DNA of 64,000 nucleotides from Brevibacterium sp. CBA3109 (GCF_040256645.1 NZ_CP158281.1:2232001-2296000), one strand, 5' to 3'. Shown: positions 16,479-26,893, counted from the first letter of the stretch. Program-made: numbers and translations. The notes: generated by a model from the sequence alone, not told the origin.

Positions 16479-18494
16479 CTAGCCCAACCCTTCCCACATC
16501 ATTCGTTGCCGCAACGCAGGTGCCAACACCAGAGCGGCGATGACGCTGCCGACAAGCAGCACCCATGCCCCGAAATACGTGAAGAGCTTGAGTTCGGGGG
16601 CAAGCTGCGGCCCGAAATTCGCGGCCATGAGAATGACCCCGCCCAGGATCAGAGCCGTGGACACGATCACCTGGATGAACTGCTCGACCGTGGACTTGAG
16701 CAGGTTCTTGATCGTTGAAATGTTCAACCCGCTTGTACCGACATCAAGAGTGCCGTCCTGCAGATGCCCGGCAATCCGGGAGAGTTGGCCGGGCAGCTCC
16801 GCGATCTGTGGAGCCACAGCGGCCGCGTAGAGTGCTGCCTCCTGTCGGTCGACACCCAGTCCCCCGACTTCGCGCAGAAGGCCGCGCCCATTCTGCGTCA
16901 CCAGGGCCAGCAGATTGAGCTCGGGGTTGAGCCTCGTGATCGAACCCTCCAGAGTGCTGATGGCACGGAAAGCCGTCGCCACCGACACCGGCATCGGGAA
17001 CCCGAAATCCACGACGAAGTCGATGAGCTCACCGAACAACGCCGCCGAGGTCGACCCTGGCATCCCATCCCCGTATTTGAGCAGGATCTGTCCGATCTCG
17101 CGCTGCAGCTCTCTCAGATTGACGTCGCTGGGAGTGCCGAGGAGATCGAGGATTGCGGCCGTCGCGGCCTGGGAGTTCTGCGAATCGAAGGCCATGAGCA
17201 GCAGTGCGATGGCCCGTCGGTCACGTTTGTCGATCCGGCCCACGGCGCCGAAGTCGACGAGACCAGCTCTGCCAGCGGGTGAGATGACAATGTTGCCCGG
17301 GTGCAGGTCGGCGTGGAAGATTCCTTTGCCCAACACTTGGCGAACGACCATGAGGAAGAGGTCCTGGGCGATCTCGTTCCTGGCCAACTCCGAAAGGCCG
17401 TCGACAACCTCGGTGGCGTGTGAGAGGGGAACACCCTCGATGAGATCCATGACGATGACGAACTCGCCGGAATACTCCTTGTATACCCGCGGAATGGTCA
17501 CCTTCGAGTCCGTCCCCGAGGTGGAACGGCCGGTCTCGTCGGCCTTGCGTAGAGCTTCGATATGGCCCAGTTCGCCGCGATAGTCGAGCTCACCTTGGAG
17601 GGAGTCGACGAAGCTTCGGGCCAACTTCCCAATACCGACCTTGCTTGCCCAGTCGGTGGAGCGTTCGAGTCGTTCGGCCAAGGTCAGGACGATATCGCAG
17701 TCGGCCCGCACCTGTTTGCGGATCTTCGGTCGTTGCACCTTCACGGCGACGACCCGGCCGTCCCAGGTCACGGCGCGATGGACCTGCGCAACCGAAGCAG
17801 CGGCGAAGGGAACTTCGTCGAACTCTGCAAACACCTCGGCGACGGGCCTGCCCCACTGGGTCTCAAGCTGCTCCTTCACCTCGGCGAACGGCACGGGTGG
17901 AACACCGGCCTGCAGGGTCGAGAACTCTTCGACGAATTCGTGGGGAATCATGTCACCGCGGGTGGCGATGAACTGTCCGAGCTTGATGAAGGTGACACCG
18001 GCCGCCGCGAGCGCATCTCGAGTTGTCGATGCGATCTCTCGCAGGGAGACCCGCAGCGTGGGGATCCGCGGTTTGAGGTAGCGGGAGAGACCGAACTGGA
18101 TGAGGATCTTCTGGATCTGTGCCAGGCGACTGAACCGGCGGTACCAGGTGGGAATCTTCGGCGCTGAGCGCAGCAATGACGTCAACGACCCGGTGGGCAT
18201 GACGAGTTCGATGGCGAGCAGGACGAACATCTGGATGACGATGAACCATGCGAAGAGGAGGAGGAAGATCATGATCGCCGGGAAGCTCATGTCCAGCGTC
18301 GGATAGCTGCCTCCTTCAGCGACACCCAGCAGCCGGTAGGCCTGCAGGGTGATCGGCCAGATGGAGAGACCAATGGCCAGGGAGACGATGATGTTGCGGG
18401 CGGCCCCCGTGCCGGTGAACATCATGCGCCGCACGAGGAACCCGACGATGAGCGCGTTGATGAGGCCCAAACCGATGGAATAGAGGATCGTCAC
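16479..18494 (-). CDS. ABC1/UbiB-family atypical kinase, membrane-anchored
   Basis: This 671-residue protein has a hydrophobic N-terminus with several predicted membrane helices, then the UbiB/ADCK core: the Ala-rich loop AAASVAQVH, the lysine strand VVAVKVQRP, the catalytic HADLHPGN and the metal-binding LVDFGAVG. Two hydrophobic segments close the C-terminus. Family members bind ATP and support ubiquinone or menaquinone metabolism and lipid homeostasis. The length agrees with actinobacterial AarF proteins that have extra N-terminal helices. A GTG start at 18494 with AAGGG upstream is used. It is monocistronic. Confidence 0.88.
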   Translation of the reverse strand: MTILYSIGLGLINALIVGFLVRRMMFTGTGAARNIIVSLAIGLSIWPITLQAYRLLGVAEGGSYPTLDMSFPAIMIFLLLFAWFIVIQMFVLLAIELVMPTGSLTSLLRSAPKIPTWYRRFSRLAQIQKILIQFGLSRYLKPRIPTLRVSLREIASTTRDALAAAGVTFIKLGQFIATRGDMIPHEFVEEFSTLQAGVPPVPFAEVKEQLETQWGRPVAEVFAEFDEVPFAAASVAQVHRAVTWDGRVVAVKVQRPKIRKQVRADCDIVLTLAERLERSTDWASKVGIGKLARSFVDSLQGELDYRGELGHIEALRKADETGRSTSGTDSKVTIPRVYKEYSGEFVIVMDLIEGVPLSHATEVVDGLSELARNEIAQDLFLMVVRQVLGKGIFHADLHPGNIVISPAGRAGLVDFGAVGRIDKRDRRAIALLLMAFDSQNSQAATAAILDLLGTPSDVNLRELQREIGQILLKYGDGMPGSTSAALFGELIDFVVDFGFPMPVSVATAFRAISTLEGSITRLNPELNLLALVTQNGRGLLREVGGLGVDRQEAALYAAAVAPQIAELPGQLSRIAGHLQDGTLDVGTSGLNISTIKNLLKSTVEQFIQVIVSTALILGGVILMAANFGPQLAPELKLFTYFGAWVLLVGSVIAALVLAPALRQRMMWEGLG

Positions 18495-18676
18495 CCGTCA
18501 AGCCCTTCTGTCGTTCGATCAGATGTGCGCTCTGACTGTGGCCGGCGTGCCGACTCAGTTGTGCGCCGCCACCAGCCTAGTTGATCAGGCGAGCGTGAGA
18601 TTGAGAGTTTGCAGTGCATCGGGGAGCCAAGGAACTGGCCCGAGTCCTATTTCAAAGCCGGTCAGTCGGCGCTCCC

Positions 18677-19861
18677 TTATACCTCTAAGGACAGCACGGC
18701 ATCCCGTAGTCGACCATCCTCTCGCGAAAGGCCACCGATAACCTCGGCAAGTCTCACCTCGGTCTGCACCATTCGACTAGTGCCGCCCCGCTCTTCGTCT
18801 CGAAGCGAGACGAACACCCGAGAATAGTCAGGGTCGTGAATTGGGTCTGCCACTCGCTCGTTCTTTACGGCGGCGGTGGGCCCGAACTCAAGATAGATCG
18901 CTGGCTGTGCATCAGCACGTTGCAGTTCAACGCACCATTCCCACTGTCCGACGAGCTTGGTCACGACCTTCTCAATTCGCCCTTTATTGACCGCACCATT
19001 CACTTGCTCCACAAGGACGGACCGCGCGAAGCGCCGCAACCCATCTTTCACTGTGGCCAGCGTGGTGCGGCTGTCTTCGAATTGTCGCCGGGCATGCTCG
19101 GCCACTAGCTCTGCAAACTCTCGCGTTACCCGGTCCCGTGGCCGATACCCATACCGTGCAGACTCGCCGGTCTCGCATATGGCTTTGATGAAGGAAACTT
19201 GATCGTCGACGTCCACTGCCGCTGGGCCTTTCACGAAGTATTGAACCATCTGTCGGATGAAGAAGAGCTGGTCTGGATGTTGCCGACACCACGACCCATC
19301 GCGTTCAACGTGGGCCTGAAGGTCGGAAAGAACATCAGCATAGGTCACGATGCTGGCTTGTTCCCAGCCGTCTCGTTGCAGGTGGGCTTCGTGGCGATGG
19401 CAGAGCAGAACAACGGCTGTTGCCCTGCCGTCGGTGGCCCCGTGGGCGAGATACCGCTGGTAGTCATGGCCGTGTCCATCCGAGGTACCGTAATTCTCAA
19501 TGACGACCGCCGCATCAGACCTCGAGAGAACGATGTCGGCGATATCCATGCCAGTTTCGCCAGCGATGTCCTCACCCCCTAGAGTGTTGACTTCCTGGAT
19601 TACGCGGTAGCCACTGGGCGGCAACTGCGCGTCGTCCCGTAACTGGCCATTGACTCTCGCGAGGAAAGCGCGCTGGAATGCATCTCCGAGCTTATGAGTG
19701 GCATCGGTGGCCAACAGCCAGGCGAAAATATTCGAAAGCTGCTTTTCGTGGGTGCCATGGTGCATCACTCGAAAGATATTGAACTGCTCGCCCAAACTCC
19801 GAGAGAGTCCAGGTAGGAGCATCGTGACAAAATCGTTCATGTCCGTTGAGAGTCGGGCCAT
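18677..19861 (-). CDS. PD-(D/E)XK nuclease-like protein with altered active site
   Basis: This 394-residue protein is not a standard housekeeping gene. Its N-terminal third resembles the PD-(D/E)XK nuclease superfamily: an early Glu in HEKQLSNIFAWLL (E39), an acidic GMDIADIVL strand (D106/D109) and the following VVIENYG (E122), then HDYQRYLAH with a Gln on a helix. The catalytic Lys of the ExK motif is replaced by Tyr124. The C-terminal half, rich in charged residues, has no recognised domain. No partner gene sits beside it, and the DNA around it is compositionally less coding-like than the rest. It may be a defence or repair-related protein, or a catalytically altered member. Two nearby ATG starts (19861, 19840) are equally plausible. 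Confidence 0.6.
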   Translation of the reverse strand: MARLSTDMNDFVTMLLPGLSRSLGEQFNIFRVMHHGTHEKQLSNIFAWLLATDATHKLGDAFQRAFLARVNGQLRDDAQLPPSGYRVIQEVNTLGGEDIAGETGMDIADIVLSRSDAAVVIENYGTSDGHGHDYQRYLAHGATDGRATAVVLLCHRHEAHLQRDGWEQASIVTYADVLSDLQAHVERDGSWCRQHPDQLFFIRQMVQYFVKGPAAVDVDDQVSFIKAICETGESARYGYRPRDRVTREFAELVAEHARRQFEDSRTTLATVKDGLRRFARSVLVEQVNGAVNKGRIEKVVTKLVGQWEWCVELQRADAQPAIYLEFGPTAAVKNERVADPIHDPDYSRVFVSLRDEERGGTSRMVQTEVRLAEVIGGLSREDGRLRDAVLSLEV

Positions 19862-20706
19862 AGCCCAATGCTAAGCCACAGGTGATGCCAGTGTGGGCCG
19901 TTGACATCTGGACATTATCGACAAAGTCGCTAGGCAAGAGATTTCATTATCAAGGTAACACGCCTGCATGGAAGTCCAAAGATAAACAGCGGCGCTCGTA
20001 GGAATGGAGGCTGCCAACCTCTGTATCAGTCCCGGTCGGTGGCCCAACGGCTCGTGTGCCAGACCACGCAGAACAGAGTACCGAACCTCACAATAGCCAC
20101 CACACTGCCGGCACCAGTCATCAGGAGAGTTTGATCGGCGCTCCAGGACTGCGTTGGTCGCGGTGATGTGTTGGCCGATACAGAACAGATCGAGGGAGTC
20201 GAGTCGGCAGAATATCGTGAGGTCGGGGGTCGAGAATATAGGCCTGGCTACGTCCAGGTATTTCGTGAGGATTGGGTGAGAACCTCTATCATCGGAAGGC
20301 CTCGACCTCTGCTTGTGTAGCGGCTCGCCCTATTTCAGTCTCACCCACTTACACTCTCGTTGACGAAGAGCCGGACGTGACCATCACCGCACTGCAACCG
20401 CCACGCGAGTTCGTAGACGAAGTTGACGGACACGACCTCGTGTTCCTGCCAGCTATTCCGCCGCAAACCGCCGAGCTCGTTCGCAACGTCGAAACTTTTG
20501 ATCCTGCGGTGAGGCACCCAACTTGTTGCAGTCAGGAAATCGATGATGTCACTGAGGCAACCGATGCCCTCGGCGTTGGTGATGAGCACAAGGGAAAGGC
20601 ATTGAAGATAAGAGCGATACCGAGGACAGACAACGTCCTTGATTCTTGTGGGATCAGCCTCCCTCAGCGGCGGTTCATGCCATCAAGCCCCGCATCAGTT
20701 CCCTAC
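19862..20706. other. 845-base stretch without a convincing gene
   Basis: The stretch between the nuclease-like gene and dctP is relatively AT-rich, with frequent stops. The only frame of interest is 20341-20589 on the minus strand (82 residues), which has plausible amino-acid composition but no ribosome site and no recognised family. It may be the tail of a lost gene. A plus-strand frame from 20272 runs on into the antisense of dctP and is not credible. Confidence 0.6.
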
Positions 20707-21987
20707 TCACTTCGGACGGTGCTCGGCCATAACGTTGTCAAAGAGCTCATCGCCGAGGTCATCGTAGGAGACGTCCTTCGGGTACCACTCGTCGAGGTTG
20801 GCGAAGTCGCCCTTGTCGTCAAGGCCAAGTTCGGACACGCTCTTCTGCCAATCGTTCGCCGCAGTATTCAGCGTCGATGGGGCATCTGGTACTCCAGCCG
20901 TCTTCGCGGTCTTCTCCGACAGGGTCTTGGCATACTTCGCCATCTGCTTCTGTACGTCATCGTCGAAGGGTTCGACCGAACCGTCGTTGTCCTTCGCCTG
21001 CTCAACAGCCATCGCCTTGGCACCGATGACTACCTCCATCATGGTGCTGAAGGTTGTGGACATCGAATCGAAGACGACCTGCTGGTAGGCAAGAGGCAGT
21101 TCCGAGTACTTCTTCCCGGCAGTGATCGCACCGGCCGAACGCGCGATTCCCGCGTCGGAGGCCACACCGATGTTCGGGGCGACTTCGAACGTGCCGGCCT
21201 CGACGTTCGGGGCGAGCTGCCCGAGGTCGCAGTCGACGGTCCCACGCTGCAGCGCCTCATAGGTCTCAGGGAACGACAGTGAAACAGGGGTGGCTCCGAG
21301 GTCGGTGACCTGCTTGCCTGCAGCTGCCGAACCGACACGCAACTGCTTGCCCTTCCAGTCATCGAGTGACGTCATCGGCTTCGAGCACATTGTGGAATAC
21401 CCACCGGCGGCGAGCATTGGGATGAGCGGAACGAGGTCCTTGTCCTCGAACTCGGCAAGTACTTCCGGCGTCTCCCATGCCGCTTGAACACCGGCCGCAT
21501 TCGCCGCGAGGTCACTGGCCACCGGCGAGGACGGCAGCGTCGACATGGCGGTGCCGATCGCGTCGAAGGCCGGGTATTCGGCCGGGGTGTATGACGGCAG
21601 AGTGAAGGCGAGGTCGACGCGTCCGTCGGCCAGGGCATCATCGACGTCGGCGTAGCTGGCGATCGCCTGACCCCACACGATGTCGACGGTGATCTTCCCG
21701 CCCGAGCGTTCCTCGATCGCCTTCTTCACATCGAGCCCGTTCGGCGCGAGGATCGACTTCTCCGACATCGACGAGGGCTGGAACTTCAACGTCACCGGGT
21801 CAAGGTCGGCTAGTGCCTCATCGATCTCGCCCTGCGAAGCGTCATCAGCGAAGCCCTCGCCTGCCGCGGTGTCCGAGTCCGTACCGCTGCCGCCGACGGA
21901 TCCGGCACATCCGGCGAGCAACGCCAGCGACGCGAACATTGCTGCGGTCTTCGTGGGGCGGATTGCCGCCGAGAGGATGCGATTCAT
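20707..21987 (-). CDS. dctP: TRAP transporter solute-binding lipoprotein (DctP type)
   Basis: This 426-residue protein starts at the ATG at 21987, just after a strong AAAGGAG site; the frame open upstream to 22239 is not used. A lipoprotein signal peptide ends in the lipobox LLAGC. The mature part follows the DctP fold, with a KQLRVGSAAAGK segment that corresponds to the region of the carboxylate-binding Arg. It would capture a small organic acid or similar solute at the cell surface and pass it to the DctQ/DctM membrane pair encoded directly upstream. The substrate is not predictable from sequence alone. It is the last gene of the operon. Confidence 0.9.
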   Translation of the reverse strand: MNRILSAAIRPTKTAAMFASLALLAGCAGSVGGSGTDSDTAAGEGFADDASQGEIDEALADLDPVTLKFQPSSMSEKSILAPNGLDVKKAIEERSGGKITVDIVWGQAIASYADVDDALADGRVDLAFTLPSYTPAEYPAFDAIGTAMSTLPSSPVASDLAANAAGVQAAWETPEVLAEFEDKDLVPLIPMLAAGGYSTMCSKPMTSLDDWKGKQLRVGSAAAGKQVTDLGATPVSLSFPETYEALQRGTVDCDLGQLAPNVEAGTFEVAPNIGVASDAGIARSAGAITAGKKYSELPLAYQQVVFDSMSTTFSTMMEVVIGAKAMAVEQAKDNDGSVEPFDDDVQKQMAKYAKTLSEKTAKTAGVPDAPSTLNTAANDWQKSVSELGLDDKGDFANLDEWYPKDVSYDDLGDELFDNVMAEHRPK

Positions 21988-22127
21988 GGGACTCCTTTGA
22001 ACGGCGGCTGTGAGTTCCCTTCGATCATAGATCCGAATGAGCCCACCCTCACCATGACTCCCCTCACACTGTGCCGAAGCCACGCAACGGCGCGGTCGAT
22101 GACACGGTGGGACCACCTCGGCGAGGC

Positions 22128-23720
22128 TCAGCCCAACATTCCTCCGCTGGTGCGTTCGATGAAATCGGGGAGCCATTCGGTCATTCCCGGCACGGCGATC
22201 ATGAGGACGAGGAAGACCACTGCGACGGGGAGGAACCACAGGAGTGAGACGAAGATGTCACGCAGCGTGATGGAGTGCCCGAGGTTGACGTCGGAGTCCT
22301 TGACGATGCTGTGAACGATGTAGGGGATGATGCCGACCGGTGGGGTGACCATGCCGAACTCGCCGAGCAAGACGACGAAGACCCCGAACCACAGTGGGCT
22401 GACCCCCATCGTCTCGAGCGTCGGCAGGAGGATCGGGATGGTCAGCAGCATCATCGACATGGTGTCGAAGAACATGCCCATGATGACGTAGAGGACGATG
22501 AGCACGAGCAGGAAACCCACCGTCGACAGGCCCAGGCCGGTGATGAATCCGGTGAGGATGGGAGCGAGCCCGGTGATGGCCAGCAGGCTGGTGAGCATCG
22601 TCGCGCCGATCATGATGAAGAAGATCGCCGAGGTGGCCGAGACGGTGGCGAGCGCCGACTGGGCGACCTTCTGCCACGGCAGGTCACGCCGTTTCTCCCA
22701 CAGGCACAGCAGAACCGAGCACAGGGCCGCCGCGGCACCAGCCTCGGTGGGGGTGAAGATGCCGGAGAACATACCGCCGAAGAGCACGATGAGGATGATG
22801 AGGAAACCCCAGACGCCGGCGAGCGAGCTGAAGCGGTCGCGCCAGGTTGTCGTGGGGCGGGTAGTGGCTGGGCTTTGGCCGCGGCCGACGAGTGTCGGGG
22901 CGATGATGCCGAGGACAAGGATGAAGGCAGCGAAGCAGACGGCGAGCAGAATCCCGGGTAGGGCACCGGCCATGAGGGCGGGCCCCACGGGCACGGAGGC
23001 GATTCCGGCGTAGATGACCATGAGGATCGAGGGTGGGATGAGGTTGCCCGTCATGCCCGCGACCATGATGGTCCCGACGGCCATGCGTTTGTCGTAGCCG
23101 GCCTTGAGCATCTCGGGGATGCCGGCTCGGCCGAGGGCGTAGGTCATCCCGATGGTCGAACCGGTCACTGCGGAGAGTCCGGCTCCGGCGAAGGTCGTAC
23201 CGATGCCGACGCCGCCGGGCAGCCAGGAAAACCAGTGGTCGGCGACCCGGTAGACCTTGCCGGAGAGCCCTGATTGGGTGAGCAGCATGCCCATGAAGAT
23301 GAACATCGGCAGCACGCTCAGCGTCCAGTCCGAGACCGCACTGAAGGGGGCCGTCGAGAGGATGTTCATGGTCGCGGGGATGCCGCTGACTGCGTAGACG
23401 CCGATGAGCGAGGGCACGGACAAGGCGATGGCCACGGGCACCGACAGGAACAGAAGCACCAACATCAACGCGATGCACCAGGCGCCCCCGACGGCGGCCG
23501 AAGGGCTAGTGAACAGGCCTGCGAGGCAGATGGCGACGAGCCCGAACCCGATGGACAGTGCCAGGTAGCCGGGCCGCTTCCGGCGGGACCCGGAGGGGAA
23601 GAGGGTGGGCCCGATGCTGGTGGAGTCGGTGTTGGCGGTGGTCGGGCTGGTGGCGTCATTGGCAGCTGTAGTGACGTCCGGGGGCAGGGCCGCGGCGGAG
23701 TGGTCGGTATTGGCGTTCAC
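22128..23720 (-). CDS. dctM: TRAP transporter large membrane subunit
   Basis: This 530-residue protein has about twelve membrane helices and the DctM family segments, including GAGLSAVTGSTIGM and GNLIPPSILMVIYAG, which form the sodium- and substrate-binding hairpins. The first ~50 residues are a Thr/Ala-rich polar extension not usual for DctM. Its start overlaps the dctQ stop by four bases, and 140 bases separate it from dctP. Together the three form a secondary, sodium-driven high-affinity importer. Confidence 0.93.
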   Translation of the reverse strand: MNANTDHSAAALPPDVTTAANDATSPTTANTDSTSIGPTLFPSGSRRKRPGYLALSIGFGLVAICLAGLFTSPSAAVGGAWCIALMLVLLFLSVPVAIALSVPSLIGVYAVSGIPATMNILSTAPFSAVSDWTLSVLPMFIFMGMLLTQSGLSGKVYRVADHWFSWLPGGVGIGTTFAGAGLSAVTGSTIGMTYALGRAGIPEMLKAGYDKRMAVGTIMVAGMTGNLIPPSILMVIYAGIASVPVGPALMAGALPGILLAVCFAAFILVLGIIAPTLVGRGQSPATTRPTTTWRDRFSSLAGVWGFLIILIVLFGGMFSGIFTPTEAGAAAALCSVLLCLWEKRRDLPWQKVAQSALATVSATSAIFFIMIGATMLTSLLAITGLAPILTGFITGLGLSTVGFLLVLIVLYVIMGMFFDTMSMMLLTIPILLPTLETMGVSPLWFGVFVVLLGEFGMVTPPVGIIPYIVHSIVKDSDVNLGHSITLRDIFVSLLWFLPVAVVFLVLMIAVPGMTEWLPDFIERTSGGMLG

Positions 23721-24280
23721 AGGTTGTGTCCGTTTGCCGAGCTTCTGTCGGCTCTGTACTCGATGTCGTGTTCGGGCGGTTCACCGGTGGCCAGGTCGGT
23801 CTCGGTCTGCCCGGTGCGGGCGATGACGAGGGCGTCAAGCACGTAGAGCGCGGCCAGGAGGACGAAGACGATGGGGACGAGGAAGTAGACCGGCCAGGTG
23901 ATGACATCGGAGACGTCGGCGGTCGAGCCGATGGCCATGTTCTCCAGTGCCTTCATCAGCCCGAACCAGGCGAAGGCGATCGAGACGAGTGCGCCGAGGA
24001 TGCACGCAAAGACTCTGAACACTGAGGCTGTGGCCGGACGTGCCCGTTCGATGGCCAGGGTGACGGTGATGTGTTTCTTCTGGAGTTGGGCGGCCGGGAT
24101 GCCCAGGAGTGCCACGATCGGCAGGTACCAGTACTCAACGATCTCATTGGTGCCATAGATCGGGGCGTCGAAGAGTGAGCGCATGAGCGCGTGAGTGACG
24201 ATGTGGACCATCATGACGATGATCGCGGCCGCAGTCGTGATCGTCAGGCATTTGCCGAGGACCTCAGTGAATTTCAACAT
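23717..24280 (-). CDS. dctQ: TRAP transporter small membrane subunit
   Basis: This 187-residue protein has four membrane helices and the DctQ-type segment ALMRSLFDAPIYGTNEIVEY after the first helix. It is the first gene of the leftward TRAP operon and overlaps dctM by four bases. Its tail is polar and slightly longer than usual. The small subunit is needed for coupling between DctP and DctM. Confidence 0.9.
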   Translation of the reverse strand: MLKFTEVLGKCLTITTAAAIIVMMVHIVTHALMRSLFDAPIYGTNEIVEYWYLPIVALLGIPAAQLQKKHITVTLAIERARPATASVFRVFACILGALVSIAFAWFGLMKALENMAIGSTADVSDVITWPVYFLVPIVFVLLAALYVLDALVIARTGQTETDLATGEPPEHDIEYRADRSSANGHNL

Positions 24281-24395
24281 CAGAAGTCACCTTAGCCCTC
24301 GACATGAGCGGGTGCGCCATCTGGCCAAGGCGCTGCTGCCGGGCTACTTGCCTGGGATGGTCTCTGGTGCCGATGGAGACTGCTTGCCGATGGGT

Positions 24396-25745
24396 TCAGC
24401 GAGTGACCCCTCGGTCGTATGTCTCATCGGTCGTGATGTCGCTGCGCGATCGGTCTGCCAGGAGCTTCAACGCGATGAGCGTGATCACTGCCGAGACGAG
24501 AATATACACAGAGACTGCATAGCCGGTGCCGAACTGGTGGATGAGCCAAGTGGCGATGAGCGCCGCCGGACCGCCGGCGACGATCGACGAGAGCTGGTAG
24601 CCCAGGCCGGCCCCCGTGTACCGGAGGTTCGTCGGGAAGCTCTCGGCGATGATCGAGGCCTGCGGGCCGTACTGCATTGCGTGGGGAATGAGCCCCAGGC
24701 ACAGTGCGGCGAACGCCAGCCAGGTGATGCCGCTATCCAGGAGAGCGAAGTAGATGAAGCCCCAGACTCCCATGATGGCCGCACCCCAGGCGTAGATCTT
24801 CTTCCGCCCGATCGTGTCGGAGAGATGCCCGAACAGCGGGACCAGCACCAATTCGATCGCAGCGGCGATCAATGTGCCAATAAGGACGAAGTTGTAGCTG
24901 AAATTGTGGCCTGGCTCCGCCGAAGTCATATAGGACAGGACGAACGCTGTGACCACGTAGAACGGCATCTGCTCTGACATCCGCAGCAGTGCCGAGAGTG
25001 TGATCTCCTTCGGGAATCGCCTGAGCACCTGCAGCAGCGGAGCCGAGCTGGTTTCCTTGGACTTGATGACCTTGGTGAACTGCGGAGTTTCCATGATCTT
25101 CAGGCGAATGTAGAGACCGATACCCACCAGCACGAGGCTGAGCAGGAAAGGAATCCTGAATCCCCAGGACACGAAGGCTTCTGTGCCGAAGAGGCTGTTG
25201 AAGAGCGCCATCAGACCGGTGGAGAGGATGAGTCCGATTGCCACTCCCAGTTGGGGCCAGCTGGCCATCAGACCGCGACGCTTCTGGTCGCCCCATTCCA
25301 TGGAGAGCAGAACTGAACCGCTCCATTCGCCACCGACCGCGATGCCCTGAACGATCCGCAGCAGGATGAGGATGATCGGCGCTACATCTCACCAGGTCGC
25401 AGAGCCTGGCAGGACACCGATGAGGGCAGTGGAAATGCCCATCATCAGCAAGGTGACGATGAGCATGACCTTCCGACCGATGCGATCACCCCAGTGACCG
25501 AAGATCGCGGCCCCCACAGGCCTGGCCAAGAAGCCGACGAAGTAGGTAGCGAATGCGGCAAGTGTGCCGATGTACGGAGAGACGTCAGGGAAGAACAGAT
25601 GTGGGAAGACCAAGGCCGCGGCCGTGCCGTAGAGGAAGTAGTCGTACCATTCGATCGTCGTGCCGATGGTGCTGGCCAGTGCTGCTCGTCTGACCTGCTT
25701 CCTGTGATCCGCATCGGTCAGGGAGAAATCTTGTGCATGGGACAT
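24396..25745 (-). pseudogene. MFS transporter (metabolite:H+ symporter type) interrupted by an in-frame TGA
   Basis: Two frames in the same register form one MFS protein of ~449 codons. The first (25745 to 25389) has the ProP/ShiA-like start TTIEWYDYFLYG and the loop motif GHWGDRIGRK. The second continues with the sixth-helix region, GHLSDTIGRKK and the C-terminal helices. They are separated only by a TGA at 25391-25389, followed in frame by coding sequence that keeps the MFS pattern (RIVQGIAVGGEWSG). A G-to-T change of a Gly codon (GGA) would explain it. The product is expected to be inactive unless the stop is read through or is a sequencing error. The family usually imports dicarboxylates, aromatic acids or osmolytes. 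Confidence 0.85.
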
Positions 25746-26002
25746 GACAACACGCTTAGTCGCGGGAATTCTCTGGCCTTTTAAATGTACTGCGGCCGCA
25801 GTATCTTTGACCTCTCGTCCAGGATTCTCTCAGAGATTTCACCGTCAGATCTCTGAGCGGTCGTTCGATCGAGAATCCTCGCAACAGCTGAATGCTCACG
25901 CCAGAAAGCCTTCACCCGCAGCGGCGCGGTGAACCGGCAGCAGCGCCCCGCCTGCACCGCGCTGGTGCAGCTTCGCCGCGCCGCTGATTGTTTCTACCGT
26001 GC

Positions 26003-26884
26003 TCAGCCGAGGATGAGCCGCCGTGTGGGCTCGCCCAAGTCGGCTGCTGTCTCGGCGAGCAGAGACTCTTCACTGTCGGCCCCTGCGCGGACGTACCGGC
26101 CGGTGAACGCGTCCAGCGTTCCCGAGGCCAGCGCCACCGCGAGATCAGTCACCTGCTCTGGGCTCGTCCAATCGCCCTCGCCACGGAAATCGTGGACGGG
26201 CATCGACTTCGTCATCTCTGTCTCCACGACACCGGGTGCCATCTCGAAGATCCGCAGTCCTTTCTCATGTCCGAAGTGGACGACGGAGTCAGCGATGCGG
26301 AACACTGCGGCCTTCGACGCCGAGTACACCGCGTAGGCCGGTGTTCCCTGCGCACCTGAGCCGGAGTTGAGGTCGATGATGCGGCTGGGACGACCAGTCG
26401 CCTCGGCGTTGGTGATGAGCACCGGCGCGAAGACATTGACCATGAGCGCCACACCTGTGACGTTCGCAGCGACGACGTCCTTGATGCTCTGCGGGTCCGC
26501 CTCCCACAGCGGGCCCTCGGTCGACTCGATGCGACCAGCATTGTTGACGAGCACCTGCAACCGGCGGGAAGTTTCGCCTTCGAGCGTGAGAACTGCGTCG
26601 CGGAAGTCGCTCACCGATGCGGCATCGTCGACGGTGAGACCGAGGCCGGTCACCGCTCCCCCGGTGGCGTCGACGATCTCAGCTGCCGCCTTCTCCGCCC
26701 GCTCCGCCGAGGTGGCCGTGACGACCACGTGATAGCCGGCGTTCGCAAACGCCTCGGAAAGATGGCGGCCGATGCCCCGGGCTCCTCCGGTGATGATGGC
26801 GATCGTTTCGGCAGGCACTGCGGTCGCTTCGGCGGTGCCTGAGTCGGTGGGCAGGTTGGTGCCGTAGGGCAGTTTCTCAATCAT
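26003..26884 (-). CDS. short-chain dehydrogenase/reductase
   Basis: This 293-residue SDR carries a ~25-residue polar N-terminal extension, then TGGARGIG (residues 32-39), VNNAG, and the active-site motif YSASK. It differs from the other SDR of the window and is not obviously linked to a pathway. Its stop lies close to an unremarkable stretch before the broken MFS gene, and its start lies just after pheT, in the same direction. Substrate unknown. Confidence 0.87.
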   Translation of the reverse strand: MIEKLPYGTNLPTDSGTAEATAVPAETIAIITGGARGIGRHLSEAFANAGYHVVVTATSAERAEKAAAEIVDATGGAVTGLGLTVDDAASVSDFRDAVLTLEGETSRRLQVLVNNAGRIESTEGPLWEADPQSIKDVVAANVTGVALMVNVFAPVLITNAEATGRPSRIIDLNSGSGAQGTPAYAVYSASKAAVFRIADSVVHFGHEKGLRIFEMAPGVVETEMTKSMPVHDFRGEGDWTSPEQVTDLAVALASGTLDAFTGRYVRAGADSEESLLAETAADLGEPTRRLILG

Positions 26885-26893
26885 GTCGTCTCC

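Noticed and set aside
20272-21282. 336-residue plus-strand frame crossing into dctP
   Set aside because: Most of it is the antisense of dctP, the first part has no ribosome site, and no domain was recognised.
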